This document shows, piece by piece, positions 17,121 to 25,764 of a DNA stretch of 64,000 bases. The translations under genes were made by a program, and so were the position numbers. The notes beneath the pieces were generated by a model that saw only the letters and a list, made by a program, of their open reading frames with translations, searched no databases and was not told where the DNA came from. This DNA comes from Vicinamibacterales bacterium. Its GTDB lineage: Bacteria > Acidobacteriota > Vicinamibacteria > Vicinamibacterales > UBA2999. The first letter of the stretch is position 1. The number at the start of each line of letters is the position of its first letter. The stretch spans positions 248,001 through 312,000 of the forward strand of contig JAWKHS010000008.1 of assembly GCA_041394705.1 (NCBI GenBank), given 5' to 3'.

Positions 17121-20117
17121 ATGGAGAGACGACTGCGAACGTGGATCATGTGTGCCGCGCTCGCCATGTGCGCGCCAGGCGTCGCACTGGCTCAGAGTTC
17201 GTTCACGGGGACGGTCCGGGACACGAGCGGCGCGGTGCTGCCGGGCGTCACGGTGGAAGCGACGAGCCCGGTGCTCATCGAGGGCACCAAGTCGGACATC
17301 ACCGACGCGAACGGTCTGTACCGCATCGTGGACCTGCGCCCGGGCGTCTACACCTTGAGCTTCTCGCTGGCCGGGTTCAAGCAGGTCCGGCAGGAAAAGG
17401 TGGAGCTGCGCGCCGACTTCGTGGGCACCATGAACGCGACGCTCGAGGTGGGCGCCATCGAGGAGGCCATCACGGTCACGGGCGCCTCACCCACCGTCGA
17501 CGTCTCGAGCAACGCCAAGGTCGAGGTGATGACCTCCGAGATCCTCGAGCAGGTGCCCACCGGCCGCACCATCCAGGCCCTGGCCCAGCTCGTGAGCGGC
17601 GTCTCCCTGAACGTGCCGGACGTGGGCGGCTCGCGCGCCATGCAGCAGAGCTACATGTCCACCCGTGGCCTCAGCTCCGCCAACAACATCGTGACGGTGG
17701 ACGGCCTGATGGTGAACGGCCTCGACGGTGACGGTGCCGTCCAGCAGTACTTCAACGCCGCGATGATGGAGGAGATGACCTACCAGACGAGCGGCGCCGG
17801 CGCCGACGTCTCGCAGGGCGGCGTCCGCATGAACATCGTCCCGAAGGACGGCGGCAACCGCTTCAGCGGCTCCTTCTTCGGCTCCTTCAACCACAAGAAC
17901 CTGCAGAGCAAGAACCTCACCCAGGACATCATCGACCGCGGCCTCCGGACCGGCGGCGGCGTCGACCGGATCTACGACCTCAACCTGGCCATCGGCGGCC
18001 CCATCAAGCGCGACCGCCTGTGGTTCTTCGGCTCCGCCAGGGCCTGGTCCGTCAACGCCCCGGTGCAGGACGTGCTCGTGGTGCCGGCGGGCACGCCGTA
18101 TCGCACGGGCATCGCCCAGTGCCGGAGCGGGGCGATCTCCTGCGAGACCGGCATCGACGACCAGAGCATCGAAAGCGGCATGCTGCGCCTGACCTGGCAG
18201 GCCACCTCGAAGCACAAGTTCTCGGTGTACTACGACGAGATCAACAAGTACCGTGGGCACGGCATGAACGCCGGCGACGACTACAACACGGCCTCCCAGA
18301 TCTGGACCTCGCCGCGCTACAACTCCGCGGCCGCCAAGTACACGGGCACCCTCAGCAACCAGCTCCTCGCCGAGGCCGGCTACTCGTTCAACTACGAGGA
18401 ATACGTCATCACCAACCAGGAGGGCGTCAACAAGGTGCCGTTCTCGCCCGAGTGGTTCGCCAACGCGAGCCGCCGTGACCAGAACCTGGTCACCCTCACC
18501 AACGGCCTGGCGAACTGGGGCGGCCGATACCCGGACCGCTGGAACATGATGGGCGCGCTCAGCTACATCACGGGCGCGCACAACGTCCGCGCCGGGTTCC
18601 AGTACACCTGGGGCACGTACGTGAACACCCGCGAGACCAACGCCGACCTGCAGCAGGTGTACTCGAACGGCAACCCGATCAGCGTGACCGTCTACAACAC
18701 GCCGCTGCGCTACCAGGAGAACCTGAACGGCGACCTGGGCCTCTATATCCAGGACTCCTGGGCGCTGAACCGCCTGACCATCAACACGGGCCTCCGCTGG
18801 GAGCGCTTCGCCCACGAAGTGGCGGATCAGAAGTCGGGCGCCGGCCGTTTCATCGGCGAGCGGAGCTTCTCGGCAATCCCGATGCCCACGTGGAAGGACT
18901 TCGCCCCCCGGGTCGGCATCGTGTACGACGTGTTCGGCACCGGCAGGACGGCCCTGAAGGCCGGCTTCAACCGCTACAACGAGTCGCGCACGACCCAGTT
19001 CGCGACCCGCTACAATCCGCTGGCGCTCACGAGCGCGAGCCTCAGCTGGACCGACCTGAACGGCAACGACATCGCCGAGGGCGACAAGGGCTGCACGTAC
19101 CTGTCCCCGGGCTGCGAGATCAACTACGCCCAGCTGCCGTCGAACTTCGGCAGCCGGTCGCTGGCGACCGTGGATCCCGACTTCCAGCGCACCTACAACC
19201 TGGAGTACACGGGCGGCATCCAGCACGAGCTCTTCCCCCGGGTGTCGGTCTCGGCCACCTACTACCGCCGCAAGTTCTACGACCTGGCGGTGCGCGACAA
19301 CCTCCTCCGGGAGTTCAGCGACTACCGCGCCGTGGACGTCGTGAGCCCGCTCGACGGCAGCGTGTTCCAGGTCTACACGGTGGCCACCGCGGCCAAGCTG
19401 CGGGAGGTGCAGGACTTCGACACCAACAGCTCGGACCGGTCGCAGGTGTACAACGGCGCCGATCTGACGTTCAATGCGCGGCTGCCCCGGGGCGGCACGC
19501 TCTTCGGCGGCTTCACCATGGAACGCACCATGCGGAACGTGTGTGACGAGCCGGACAACCCGAACAACCTCCGCTTCTGCGACGACGCGGACAACGGCAT
19601 CCCCTGGCTGAAGCAGTTCAAGTTCGCGGGCACCTACCCGGTGGGCTTCGGCGTCCAGGCCAGTCTCTCGTTCCAGAGCATCGCCGGGCGTGCGCTCGGC
19701 GGCTACACGACGGCCAACAACAAGATCTCGGGTCCCGGGTACGGCGACACCGGGAGCCCGGTGGCCACCCAGTGGCTCATCACGCGGGCGACCCGCTACG
19801 CCGCCAACTGCACGGGCCCGTGCACGCCGGGCGCGCTGGTGGTCCCGGGCATGACCGAGGCCTCCGTCACGGTGCCGCTCGTGCCCGGCGGAACCGAGTT
19901 CCTGGACCGGATCAACCAGCTCGACCTGAGCCTCGCCAAGTGGTTCGACGTCGGCGGCGGCCGCCGGGCGCAGTTCCAGGTGGACCTCTTCAACATCGCC
20001 AACGCCAACCCGGTGCTGGGCGTGCGGTCGGTCAACTTCGGCACCGCCGCCTACAACACGCCGAGCAGCATCCTGAACCCGCGCGTCATCCGGCTGGGCG
20101 TGCAGTTCAAGTGGTAG
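17121..20117 (+). CDS. TonB-dependent receptor with carboxypeptidase-regulatory domain (tandem copy 1)
   Basis: 998 residues from ATG 17121, which has a purine-rich ribosome site and gives a clean signal peptide (MCAALAMCAPGVALAQ). Residues about 27-110 form the CarboxypepD_reg domain (FTGTVRDTSGAVLPGVTV, GLYRIVDLRPGVYTL). A plug follows (IVTVDGLMVNGLDGDG), then a large outer-membrane barrel ending in GVQFKW. It should import a large substrate using energy from TonB-ExbBD; the system at 60776-63258 could serve it. No SusD-like partner is adjacent. It is followed by a close paralogue in the same orientation; see findings for the near-identical DNA. Confidence 0.92.
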   Translation: MERRLRTWIMCAALAMCAPGVALAQSSFTGTVRDTSGAVLPGVTVEATSPVLIEGTKSDITDANGLYRIVDLRPGVYTLSFSLAGFKQVRQEKVELRADFVGTMNATLEVGAIEEAITVTGASPTVDVSSNAKVEVMTSEILEQVPTGRTIQALAQLVSGVSLNVPDVGGSRAMQQSYMSTRGLSSANNIVTVDGLMVNGLDGDGAVQQYFNAAMMEEMTYQTSGAGADVSQGGVRMNIVPKDGGNRFSGSFFGSFNHKNLQSKNLTQDIIDRGLRTGGGVDRIYDLNLAIGGPIKRDRLWFFGSARAWSVNAPVQDVLVVPAGTPYRTGIAQCRSGAISCETGIDDQSIESGMLRLTWQATSKHKFSVYYDEINKYRGHGMNAGDDYNTASQIWTSPRYNSAAAKYTGTLSNQLLAEAGYSFNYEEYVITNQEGVNKVPFSPEWFANASRRDQNLVTLTNGLANWGGRYPDRWNMMGALSYITGAHNVRAGFQYTWGTYVNTRETNADLQQVYSNGNPISVTVYNTPLRYQENLNGDLGLYIQDSWALNRLTINTGLRWERFAHEVADQKSGAGRFIGERSFSAIPMPTWKDFAPRVGIVYDVFGTGRTALKAGFNRYNESRTTQFATRYNPLALTSASLSWTDLNGNDIAEGDKGCTYLSPGCEINYAQLPSNFGSRSLATVDPDFQRTYNLEYTGGIQHELFPRVSVSATYYRRKFYDLAVRDNLLREFSDYRAVDVVSPLDGSVFQVYTVATAAKLREVQDFDTNSSDRSQVYNGADLTFNARLPRGGTLFGGFTMERTMRNVCDEPDNPNNLRFCDDADNGIPWLKQFKFAGTYPVGFGVQASLSFQSIAGRALGGYTTANNKISGPGYGDTGSPVATQWLITRATRYAANCTGPCTPGALVVPGMTEASVTVPLVPGGTEFLDRINQLDLSLAKWFDVGGGRRAQFQVDLFNIANANPVLGVRSVNFGTAAYNTPSSILNPRVIRLGVQFKW

Positions 20118-20138
20118 CCACCCGCGCCTGACAGGGGA

Positions 20139-20165
20139 CCGGCCCGGCCGCGACGGCCGGGCCGG
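20139..20165 (+). terminator. Terminator hairpin after TonB receptor copy 1
   Basis: A 12-bp GC-only stem with a CGA loop, starting 21 bases after the stop codon and followed by a short GTTTCC. The weak T-run suggests help from the C-rich tract that follows. Confidence 0.6.
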
Positions 20166-20615
20166 GTTTCCGCCCCACGGCCGCCGGCGGCGGGCTTCCT
20201 CAACGCCCGCTGGCTGTCCAGCCCGCGGGTCGGCCGCGCCCGTCCCCCGCTCGATTCCCCTCCCGTCTTCTCCGCCCGTTCTCCCCGCCCACGCCCCTTC
20301 GGGCTCGCCCTTGGCCCTGTTCCGGGCTTCCTCCCCGTCTCACGCGCCCCGGTCGCCCCCTTGACAGACGGGCTCGATGCTGCCGCCAGCCGGGCTCATG
20401 TAATGCATCTCCTGTAGACATACACTGGCGTTTGCAGATGTTTCGTGATAAATCCTCGCAGCCATCTACGGCCCAAAAGGCTGTATCTGGGTTGGCGCAC
20501 ATGGGGGATGCGCCCCCCTCGTGGTGCTGTACGTCATAGGCGGCCGAGGCGGGACGAACGCTCAGGGGTACGTGACCGGGGCGGGCGGCCCCCGACAACC
20601 AGGGAGATGAGGGCC
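20166..20615. promoter_or_regulatory. Intergenic region between the tandem receptors: pyrimidine-rich tract, then AT-rich promoter region
   Basis: No gene is supported here. From about 20238 to 20341 the plus strand is strongly C/T-rich and G-poor, like a Rho-utilisation (rut) site downstream of the first receptor. From about 20397 to 20505 base composition shifts toward A/T. Candidate -10 boxes are TACACT (20421-20426) and GATAAA (20447-20452), with no good -35 for either. The second receptor's ribosome site (GGGAGATGAGGG) ends the region. Confidence 0.45.
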
Positions 20616-23600
20616 ATGTCGATTCGTTTGAGAGCGTGGATCGCGTCGTCGGTGCTGGCGCTGTGCCTGCCGGCGGTCGCAGCCGCGCAGAGTTCGTTCA
20701 CAGGGGTGGTCCGGGACACGAGCGGCGCGGTGATGCCCGGCGTGACGGTTGAGGCCTCGAGCCCGGTGCTCATCGAGGGCACCAAGACCGACGTCACGAA
20801 CGAAAACGGCCAGTACCGCATCGTGGACCTGCGGCCCGGCACCTACACCGTCACGTTCTCGCTGGCCGGCTTCAAGCAGGTCCGCCAGGAAAAGGTGGAG
20901 CTGCGGGTCGATTTCGTGGCCACGATGAACGCCACACTCGAGGTCGGTGCCCTCGAGGAAGCCATCACGGTCACGGGCGCCTCGCCCACCGTCGACGTCT
21001 CCAGCAACGCCAAGGTCGAGGTGATGACCTCCGAGATCCTCGAGCAGGTGCCCACCGGCCGCACCATCCAGGCCCTGGCCCAGCTCGTGAGCGGCGTCTC
21101 TCTGAACGTCCCCGACGTGGGCGGCTCGCGCGCCATGCAGCAGAGCTACATGTCCACCCGCGGCCTCACCTCCGCCAACAACATCGTCACGGTGGACGGC
21201 CTGATGGTGAACGGCCTCGACGGTGACGGCGCCGTCCAGCAGTACTTCAACGCCAACATGATGGAGGAGATGAGCTACCAGACGAGCGGCGCCAACGCCG
21301 ACGTCTCGCAGGGCGGCGTCCGCATGAACATCGTCCCCCGGGACGGCGGCAACCGCCTCAGCGGCTCCTTCTTCGGCTCCTGGACCGACAAGGCCTGGCA
21401 GAGCGACAACCTCTCCCAGGAGATCAAGGACCGCGGCCTCCGCAACGGCCCCGGTGTGGACCGCATCTACGACTTCAACCTGGCCCTCGGCGGCCCCATC
21501 AAGCGCGATCGCCTCTGGTTCTTCTCCTCGGCCCGCGCCTGGTCCGTGAACGCCCCGGTGGCCGACACGTTCGTGGCGCCGTCGGGCACGGCCTACCGCA
21601 GCGCGGTCGCCGGGTGCCGCAGCGGCAGCCTGAACTGCGAGACCGGCATCGACGACCAGAAGATCAAGAGCATGCTGCTCCGCCTCACCTGGCAGGCGAC
21701 GTCGAAGCACAAGTTCTCGGTCTATTACGACGAGATCGACAAGTTCCGGGGCCACGGCATGAACGCCGGGGACGACCCGGACACGTCCTCGCAGATCTGG
21801 ACCTCGCCGCGCTACAACTCGGCCGCCGCCAAGTACACGGGCACCCTCAGCAACCAGCTCCTCGCCGAAGCGGGCTACTCGTTCAACTACGAGGAGTACG
21901 TCATCACCAACCAGCCCGGCGTCAACCGCGTGCCGTTCTCGCCGGAGTGGTTCGCCAACGCCAGCCGCCGCGACCAGAACTTCACCGCGCTGACCAACGG
22001 CCTCGCCAACTGGGGCGGCCGCTACCCGGATCGCTGGAGCATGATGGGCGCCCTCAGTTACATCACGGGCGCGCACAACATCAAGGCCGGCGTCCAGTAC
22101 ACCTGGGGCTCCTACGTGAACACCCGGGAGGCCAACGGCGACCTGCAGCAGGTCTACGCCGGCACCACGACGCCCTTCACGAACCCGATCTCGGTCACGG
22201 TCTACAACACGCCCCTGCGCTACCAGGAGAAGCTGAAGGCCGATGTGGGCTTCTTCGTCCAGGATTCGTGGGCCCTCAAGCGCCTGACGGTCAACGCCGG
22301 CCTGCGTTACGAGATCCTGGCCCACGAGGTGGCGGACCAGCAGTCCGGCAACGGCCGCTTCGTGCCGGCGCGCCAGTTCGACGCGATCCAGATGCCGACG
22401 TGGAAGGACTTCGCGCCGCGGTTCGGCGTGGTCTACGACCTGTTCGGTACCGGCAAGACCGCGCTCAAGGCCGGCTTCAACCGCTACAACGAATCGCGCA
22501 CGACGCAGTTCGCGACCAAGTACAACCCGCTGGCCCTGACGAGCGCCAGCCTGAACTGGACGGATCTGAACGGCAACGACATCGCCGAGGGCGACAAGGG
22601 CTGCACGTACCTCTCGCCCGGCTGCGAGATCAACTACGCCCAGCTGCCGAACAACTTCGGCGTCCGCTCGCTCGCCACGGTGGATCCCGACTTCCAGCGC
22701 ACCTACAACCTCGAGTTCACGGGCGGCATCCAGCACGAGCTCTTCCCGCGCGTGTCGGTGGCCGCCACCTACTACCGTCGGCAGTTCTACGACCTGCCGG
22801 TGACCGACAACCTGCTGCGCGAGATGAGCGACTACCGGGCCGTGGACGTCGTGAGCCCGCTCGACGGCAGCGTGTTCCAGGTCTACACGGTCGCCACCGC
22901 CGCGAAGCTGGCGCAGGTCCAGGACTTCGACACCAACGGGTCCGACCGCAAGCAGGTCTACAACGGCGGCGACCTGACCTTCAACGCGCGCCTGCCCCGG
23001 GGCGGCACGATCTTCGGCGGCTTCACGATGGAGCGCACGCTGCGCAACACGTGCGACGAGCCGGACGACCCGAACTTCCTCCGCTTCTGCAACGACAGCG
23101 ACAACGGCCTGCCGTGGCTGAAGCAGTTCAAGCTCGCCGGCACCTACCCGGTGGGCTTCGGCATCCAGGCCAGCCTCTCGTTCCAGAGCATCAACGGCCG
23201 GGCCCTCGGCGGTTACACGGGCACGGCCGCCGCTGACCGCAACAAGATCGCCGGCCCCGGCTACGGCGACGTGGGCAGCCCCATCGCCACGCGCTGGCTC
23301 ATCACCCGCACCACCCGCTACCCGAACACCGCGTGCAACGCGCCGTGCGTGCCAGGCGGACTCGTGGTCCCGGGCATGACCGAGGCCTCGCTCACCATTC
23401 CGCTCGTGCCGGGCGGCACCCAGCTGCTCGACCGGATCAACCAGCTGGACCTCAGCCTGGCCAAGTGGTTCGAGGTGGGCGCCGGCCGCCGCGCGCAGCT
23501 GCAGCTCGACCTCTTCAACATCACCAACGCCAACCCGGTCCTGGGCGTGCGGTCCGTCAACTTCGGCACCGCGGCCTACAACCAGCCGAGCGGCATCCTG

Positions 23601-23642
23601 AACCCGCGCGTCCTCCGGCTGGGCGTGCAGTTCAAGTGGTAG
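20616..23642 (+). CDS. TonB-dependent receptor with carboxypeptidase-regulatory domain (tandem copy 2)
   Basis: 1008 residues from ATG 20616; another in-frame ATG lies at 20607. The architecture is identical to copy 1: signal peptide (LALCLPAVAAAQ), CarboxypepD_reg, plug and barrel ending in RLGVQFKW. The two proteins align almost without gaps, differing mainly in surface-loop positions (for example PSGTAYRSAVAG here against PAGTPYRTGIAQ in copy 1). Recent duplication with loop divergence suggests related but distinct ligands. No operon partner. Confidence 0.92.
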   Translation: MSIRLRAWIASSVLALCLPAVAAAQSSFTGVVRDTSGAVMPGVTVEASSPVLIEGTKTDVTNENGQYRIVDLRPGTYTVTFSLAGFKQVRQEKVELRVDFVATMNATLEVGALEEAITVTGASPTVDVSSNAKVEVMTSEILEQVPTGRTIQALAQLVSGVSLNVPDVGGSRAMQQSYMSTRGLTSANNIVTVDGLMVNGLDGDGAVQQYFNANMMEEMSYQTSGANADVSQGGVRMNIVPRDGGNRLSGSFFGSWTDKAWQSDNLSQEIKDRGLRNGPGVDRIYDFNLALGGPIKRDRLWFFSSARAWSVNAPVADTFVAPSGTAYRSAVAGCRSGSLNCETGIDDQKIKSMLLRLTWQATSKHKFSVYYDEIDKFRGHGMNAGDDPDTSSQIWTSPRYNSAAAKYTGTLSNQLLAEAGYSFNYEEYVITNQPGVNRVPFSPEWFANASRRDQNFTALTNGLANWGGRYPDRWSMMGALSYITGAHNIKAGVQYTWGSYVNTREANGDLQQVYAGTTTPFTNPISVTVYNTPLRYQEKLKADVGFFVQDSWALKRLTVNAGLRYEILAHEVADQQSGNGRFVPARQFDAIQMPTWKDFAPRFGVVYDLFGTGKTALKAGFNRYNESRTTQFATKYNPLALTSASLNWTDLNGNDIAEGDKGCTYLSPGCEINYAQLPNNFGVRSLATVDPDFQRTYNLEFTGGIQHELFPRVSVAATYYRRQFYDLPVTDNLLREMSDYRAVDVVSPLDGSVFQVYTVATAAKLAQVQDFDTNGSDRKQVYNGGDLTFNARLPRGGTIFGGFTMERTLRNTCDEPDDPNFLRFCNDSDNGLPWLKQFKLAGTYPVGFGIQASLSFQSINGRALGGYTGTAAADRNKIAGPGYGDVGSPIATRWLITRTTRYPNTACNAPCVPGGLVVPGMTEASLTIPLVPGGTQLLDRINQLDLSLAKWFEVGAGRRAQLQLDLFNITNANPVLGVRSVNFGTAAYNQPSGILNPRVLRLGVQFKW

Positions 23643-23670
23643 CCGGCGCGATCTAGCGCTGGACGTCCTT

Positions 23671-23704
23671 CGGGCGCCGTGCGGCACACGCCGTGCGGCG
23701 CCCG
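23671..23704. terminator. Long hairpin between convergent genes
   Basis: CGGGCGCCG...CGGCGCCCG (9 bp), two wobble pairs, then CGGC/GCCG around ACAC. It lies between the stops of receptor copy 2 and the minus-strand gene at 23747, so it may act in both directions. Confidence 0.55.
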
Positions 23705-23746
23705 AGTGCTGTACGGCCGAGTCCGGCGGGGCCGCTCGCCTGGCCG

Positions 23747-24400
23747 CTACGCGTCGACCGGGTCGCCGCGGCGGACCTTCCCGACGAGGTCGGTGCCGAG
23801 CACGGCCTGCAGGCGGCTCCAGAGCCTCGGCTCGGCGCCTTCGAGCTCGCGCAACACCGGCGCTCCCCAGGACCGCAGCGTGGCGCCGCCTTCCACGACG
23901 ACGGTCGCATTGGCGGGGCGTCCCGTGACGAGGCTCATCTCGCCCGCGAACTGACCGTCGGTCAGACGCGCGATCGTCGTGGCGCCACGCCGCACGGCCG
24001 CGCGGCCGCGCACCACGATCCACAGCGCGTCGGGGAAGTCGCCTTCGGTGGTCAGCACCGCATCCCGCGCCTCGACGGGCGTGCCGAGGCCCCAGAACCG
24101 CAGGAACTCCGACGGGCTCATCGCCCGGAACGTGTCCTCGTGCAGCGGCCTCAGCGCCTCGGGCACCGTCACGGCGCGGCGCTCCCGCAGGATGCGCACG
24201 GCCCAGTACGCGTTGATGGCGACGAAGAGCAGGTTCCAGCGCCAGATCGCGGGCACGCCCAGCCGGAACGTGTAGACGGCGAGCACCGCCTGGGCCGCCA
24301 CGAGCAGCATCCGGAGCCGCAGGACGTCGCGCGCGAGGAGCGCGGCCAGCATCAACCCGTACCCGAGGTGCACCAGATACGCGGACACGGCGCTATTCAA
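23747..24400 (-). CDS. Popeye-like membrane protein with cyclic-nucleotide-binding domain
   Basis: About 217 residues from TTG 24400, or 213 from GTG 24388. Three hydrophobic helices occupy the first 70 residues, ending AIWRWNLLFVAINAYWAVRI. A cNMP-binding-like jelly roll follows (about 90-200: ALWIVVRGRAAV, LTDGQFAGEMSLVTG, ATVVVEGGATLRSW). The FAGEMSL stretch corresponds to the phosphate-binding cassette, though the usual Arg is replaced. This layout of three helices plus a cNMP domain matches Popeye (POPDC) proteins, known in animals and some bacteria. It lies 43 bp after the MocA-like gene. Confidence 0.78.
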   Translation of the reverse strand: MNSAVSAYLVHLGYGLMLAALLARDVLRLRMLLVAAQAVLAVYTFRLGVPAIWRWNLLFVAINAYWAVRILRERRAVTVPEALRPLHEDTFRAMSPSEFLRFWGLGTPVEARDAVLTTEGDFPDALWIVVRGRAAVRRGATTIARLTDGQFAGEMSLVTGRPANATVVVEGGATLRSWGAPVLRELEGAEPRLWSRLQAVLGTDLVGKVRRGDPVDA

Positions 24401-24443
24401 TCACACGGTCGAGCCGGGTCACGCCGAGCGGCCGCGGGATCCT

Positions 24444-25052
24444 TCAGCCGGCGCCGCCAGTGGCGGCGTCGTAGTCGGCCGGCGTGTCGATATCCCGGAG
24501 GACGCCGAGATCATCGACGGGCACGTTCAGCACCTGGGACCGCCAGGCCGCGATGACCGCTTTCGCGCCCTCGGTGAGCGGCGCCGAGCGGAGCGCCTCG
24601 AACGTCGCGCGCCCGAAGATCACGGGATGCCCGTGCCTGTCGCCGATGGCCGGCCGTACGATCGGCGCACCGGTGCCGCGCCAGCGGGCGACGAGGGTGC
24701 GCACCGTCTCGACCCGCACGAACGGACTGTCCACGAGGGCGACGAGGATCGCCTCGAGGGCGGGGCCGTCCTCGGCCTCCAGCGCGTCCAGCGCCGCCCG
24801 GAGCGAGGACAACTGTCCAGCTGGCCAGTCGGGATTGTCGACGACGCGCACGGCGGACTGCCCCAGCAAGGACGCCCGTACCGCCCGAGGGTGCGCCCCG
24901 GCCACGACGGTGACCCCCGCGAGGCCCGCGTCGAGGAGGGTCTTCGCCAGCGCCGCGGCGAACGTCGAGCCTCCTGGACGCACCAGCAGGCCGGCTTTCG
25001 GGCGGCCCATGCGTCTCGACTCCCCGGCGGCAAGGACGACGGCGCGAATCAT
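24444..25052 (-). CDS. MocA/MobA-like nucleotidyltransferase
   Basis: 202 residues. The N-terminal VVLAAGESRRMGRPKAGL is the nucleotide-binding signature of MobA-like NTP transferases. VALVDSPFV (metal-binding Asp) and the IDTPADYD tail match the MocA (molybdenum cofactor cytidylyltransferase) branch. It would add CMP or a related nucleotide to molybdopterin, or handle a similar sugar-phosphate substrate. It starts back-to-back with the cold-shock gene and lies about 540 bp from the selenocysteine tRNA. moaE and moaD are also in this window. Confidence 0.8.
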   Translation of the reverse strand: MIRAVVLAAGESRRMGRPKAGLLVRPGGSTFAAALAKTLLDAGLAGVTVVAGAHPRAVRASLLGQSAVRVVDNPDWPAGQLSSLRAALDALEAEDGPALEAILVALVDSPFVRVETVRTLVARWRGTGAPIVRPAIGDRHGHPVIFGRATFEALRSAPLTEGAKAVIAAWRSQVLNVPVDDLGVLRDIDTPADYDAATGGAG

Positions 25053-25098
25053 CGGCGCCTATCGTCCCACGAGGCCGCAACGCCGCGCGCGTACGGCC

Positions 25099-25129
25099 TT
25101 GACTTGCTGGGTAGTCCTGCGCCTACACT
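25099..25129 (+). promoter_or_regulatory. Candidate promoter of the first cold-shock gene
   Basis: TTGACT (25099-25104), a 19-base spacer, TACACT (25124-25129). It would give a leader of about 120 nt, containing a hairpin CGAGCC/GGCTCG (25205-25233) close to the ribosome site. Long structured leaders are usual for cold-shock mRNAs. Confidence 0.45.
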
Positions 25130-25256
25130 GCCCGAACCTCACGGACCTACGCCAGGTTCGACAGGCCGCGGACGCGAGCTCAACCGGTTCGCCGGGTACG
25201 CCATCGAGCCTCGCCCGTCAGTGCGCGGGCTCGCTTTCGCTTCGGAGGGCACGGAC

Positions 25257-25463
25257 ATGCATCAGGGGACCATTGCACGCCTCTTGATCGACAAGGGCTT
25301 CGGTTTCATTCGCGACGAGTCGGGTCTCGAGCACTTCTTCCATCGGAGTGCCGTGCGCGGCGTCGTCTTCGAACTGCTCCGTGAAGGCCAGCGGGTGGAG
25401 TTCGTGACCGAGGAATCGCAGAAAGGCCCGCGCGCGGCCGACGTCCGCCTGATCGAGAACTGA
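25257..25463 (+). CDS. Cold-shock-domain protein
   Basis: 68 residues, the normal size of a single cold-shock domain. It carries both RNA-binding motifs in family order: KGFGFIRD (RNP1-like) and LEHFFHRSAV (RNP2-like), then GQRVEFVTEESQKGPRAADVR. The ATG has GGAGG 8 bases upstream. It should bind single-stranded RNA or DNA. A long leader with hairpins precedes it. Confidence 0.92.
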   Translation: MHQGTIARLLIDKGFGFIRDESGLEHFFHRSAVRGVVFELLREGQRVEFVTEESQKGPRAADVRLIEN

Positions 25464-25576
25464 CCAGCTCCCCGTCGCCCGGCCTCCGTCCGTCGAGGCC
25501 GGCGCCTCGTCCCTCCACGGCCGGTCCCATCGCCTTCCGTTCGCAGTCGCGCGTCTGGTGCCCGGAGCGCGCACGG

Positions 25577-25582
25577 TATGAT
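25577..25582 (+). promoter_or_regulatory. -10 box (TATGAT) of the tRNA-Sec gene
   Basis: TATGAT ends exactly 6 bases before the first base of the mature tRNA, so transcription should begin at G1. The -35 region is weak. Confidence 0.5.
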
Positions 25583-25588
25583 CCTGGC

Positions 25589-25684
25589 GGAAGCGAACGG
25601 GGCCCGGTGGCCCTCCCGGTCTTCAAAACCGGTCGCTGCGCTCTCCGAGGGCAGGCTGGGTTCGACTCCCAGGCGCTTCCGCCA
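25589..25684 (+). tRNA. selC: tRNA-Sec (anticodon TCA)
   Basis: 96 nt with encoded CCA. The acceptor GGAAGCG pairs with CGCTTCC, with G as discriminator. The D arm is 5-6 bp with a 4-base loop (GGGCC-CGGT-GGCCC). The anticodon stem CCGGT/ACCGG encloses CTTCAAA, anticodon TCA at 25623-25625. A long variable arm (about 8 bp, one mismatch) and the T arm CTGGG-TTCGACT-CCCAG follow. These proportions are specific to bacterial selenocysteine tRNA and rule out serine tRNA. It inserts selenocysteine at UGA with SelB. No selA, selB or selD is in the window. Confidence 0.93.
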
Positions 25685-25764
25685 CATCCACTCGGCGTGA
25701 TTGCGGTCCGACGTGTCGTCGCGGCTGGGCCGCGGACGCAGGGCATGCCGCCGGGGCCGGACGG

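Noticed and set aside
20361..20366. Perfect TTGACA upstream of TonB receptor copy 2
   Set aside because: No -10-like box at 15-19 bases; the nearest TAATGC is 34 bases away.
20562..24023. A 1,153-codon open frame antisense to the second TonB receptor
   Set aside because: Off-frame composition with no domains; the sense strand encodes a clear receptor.
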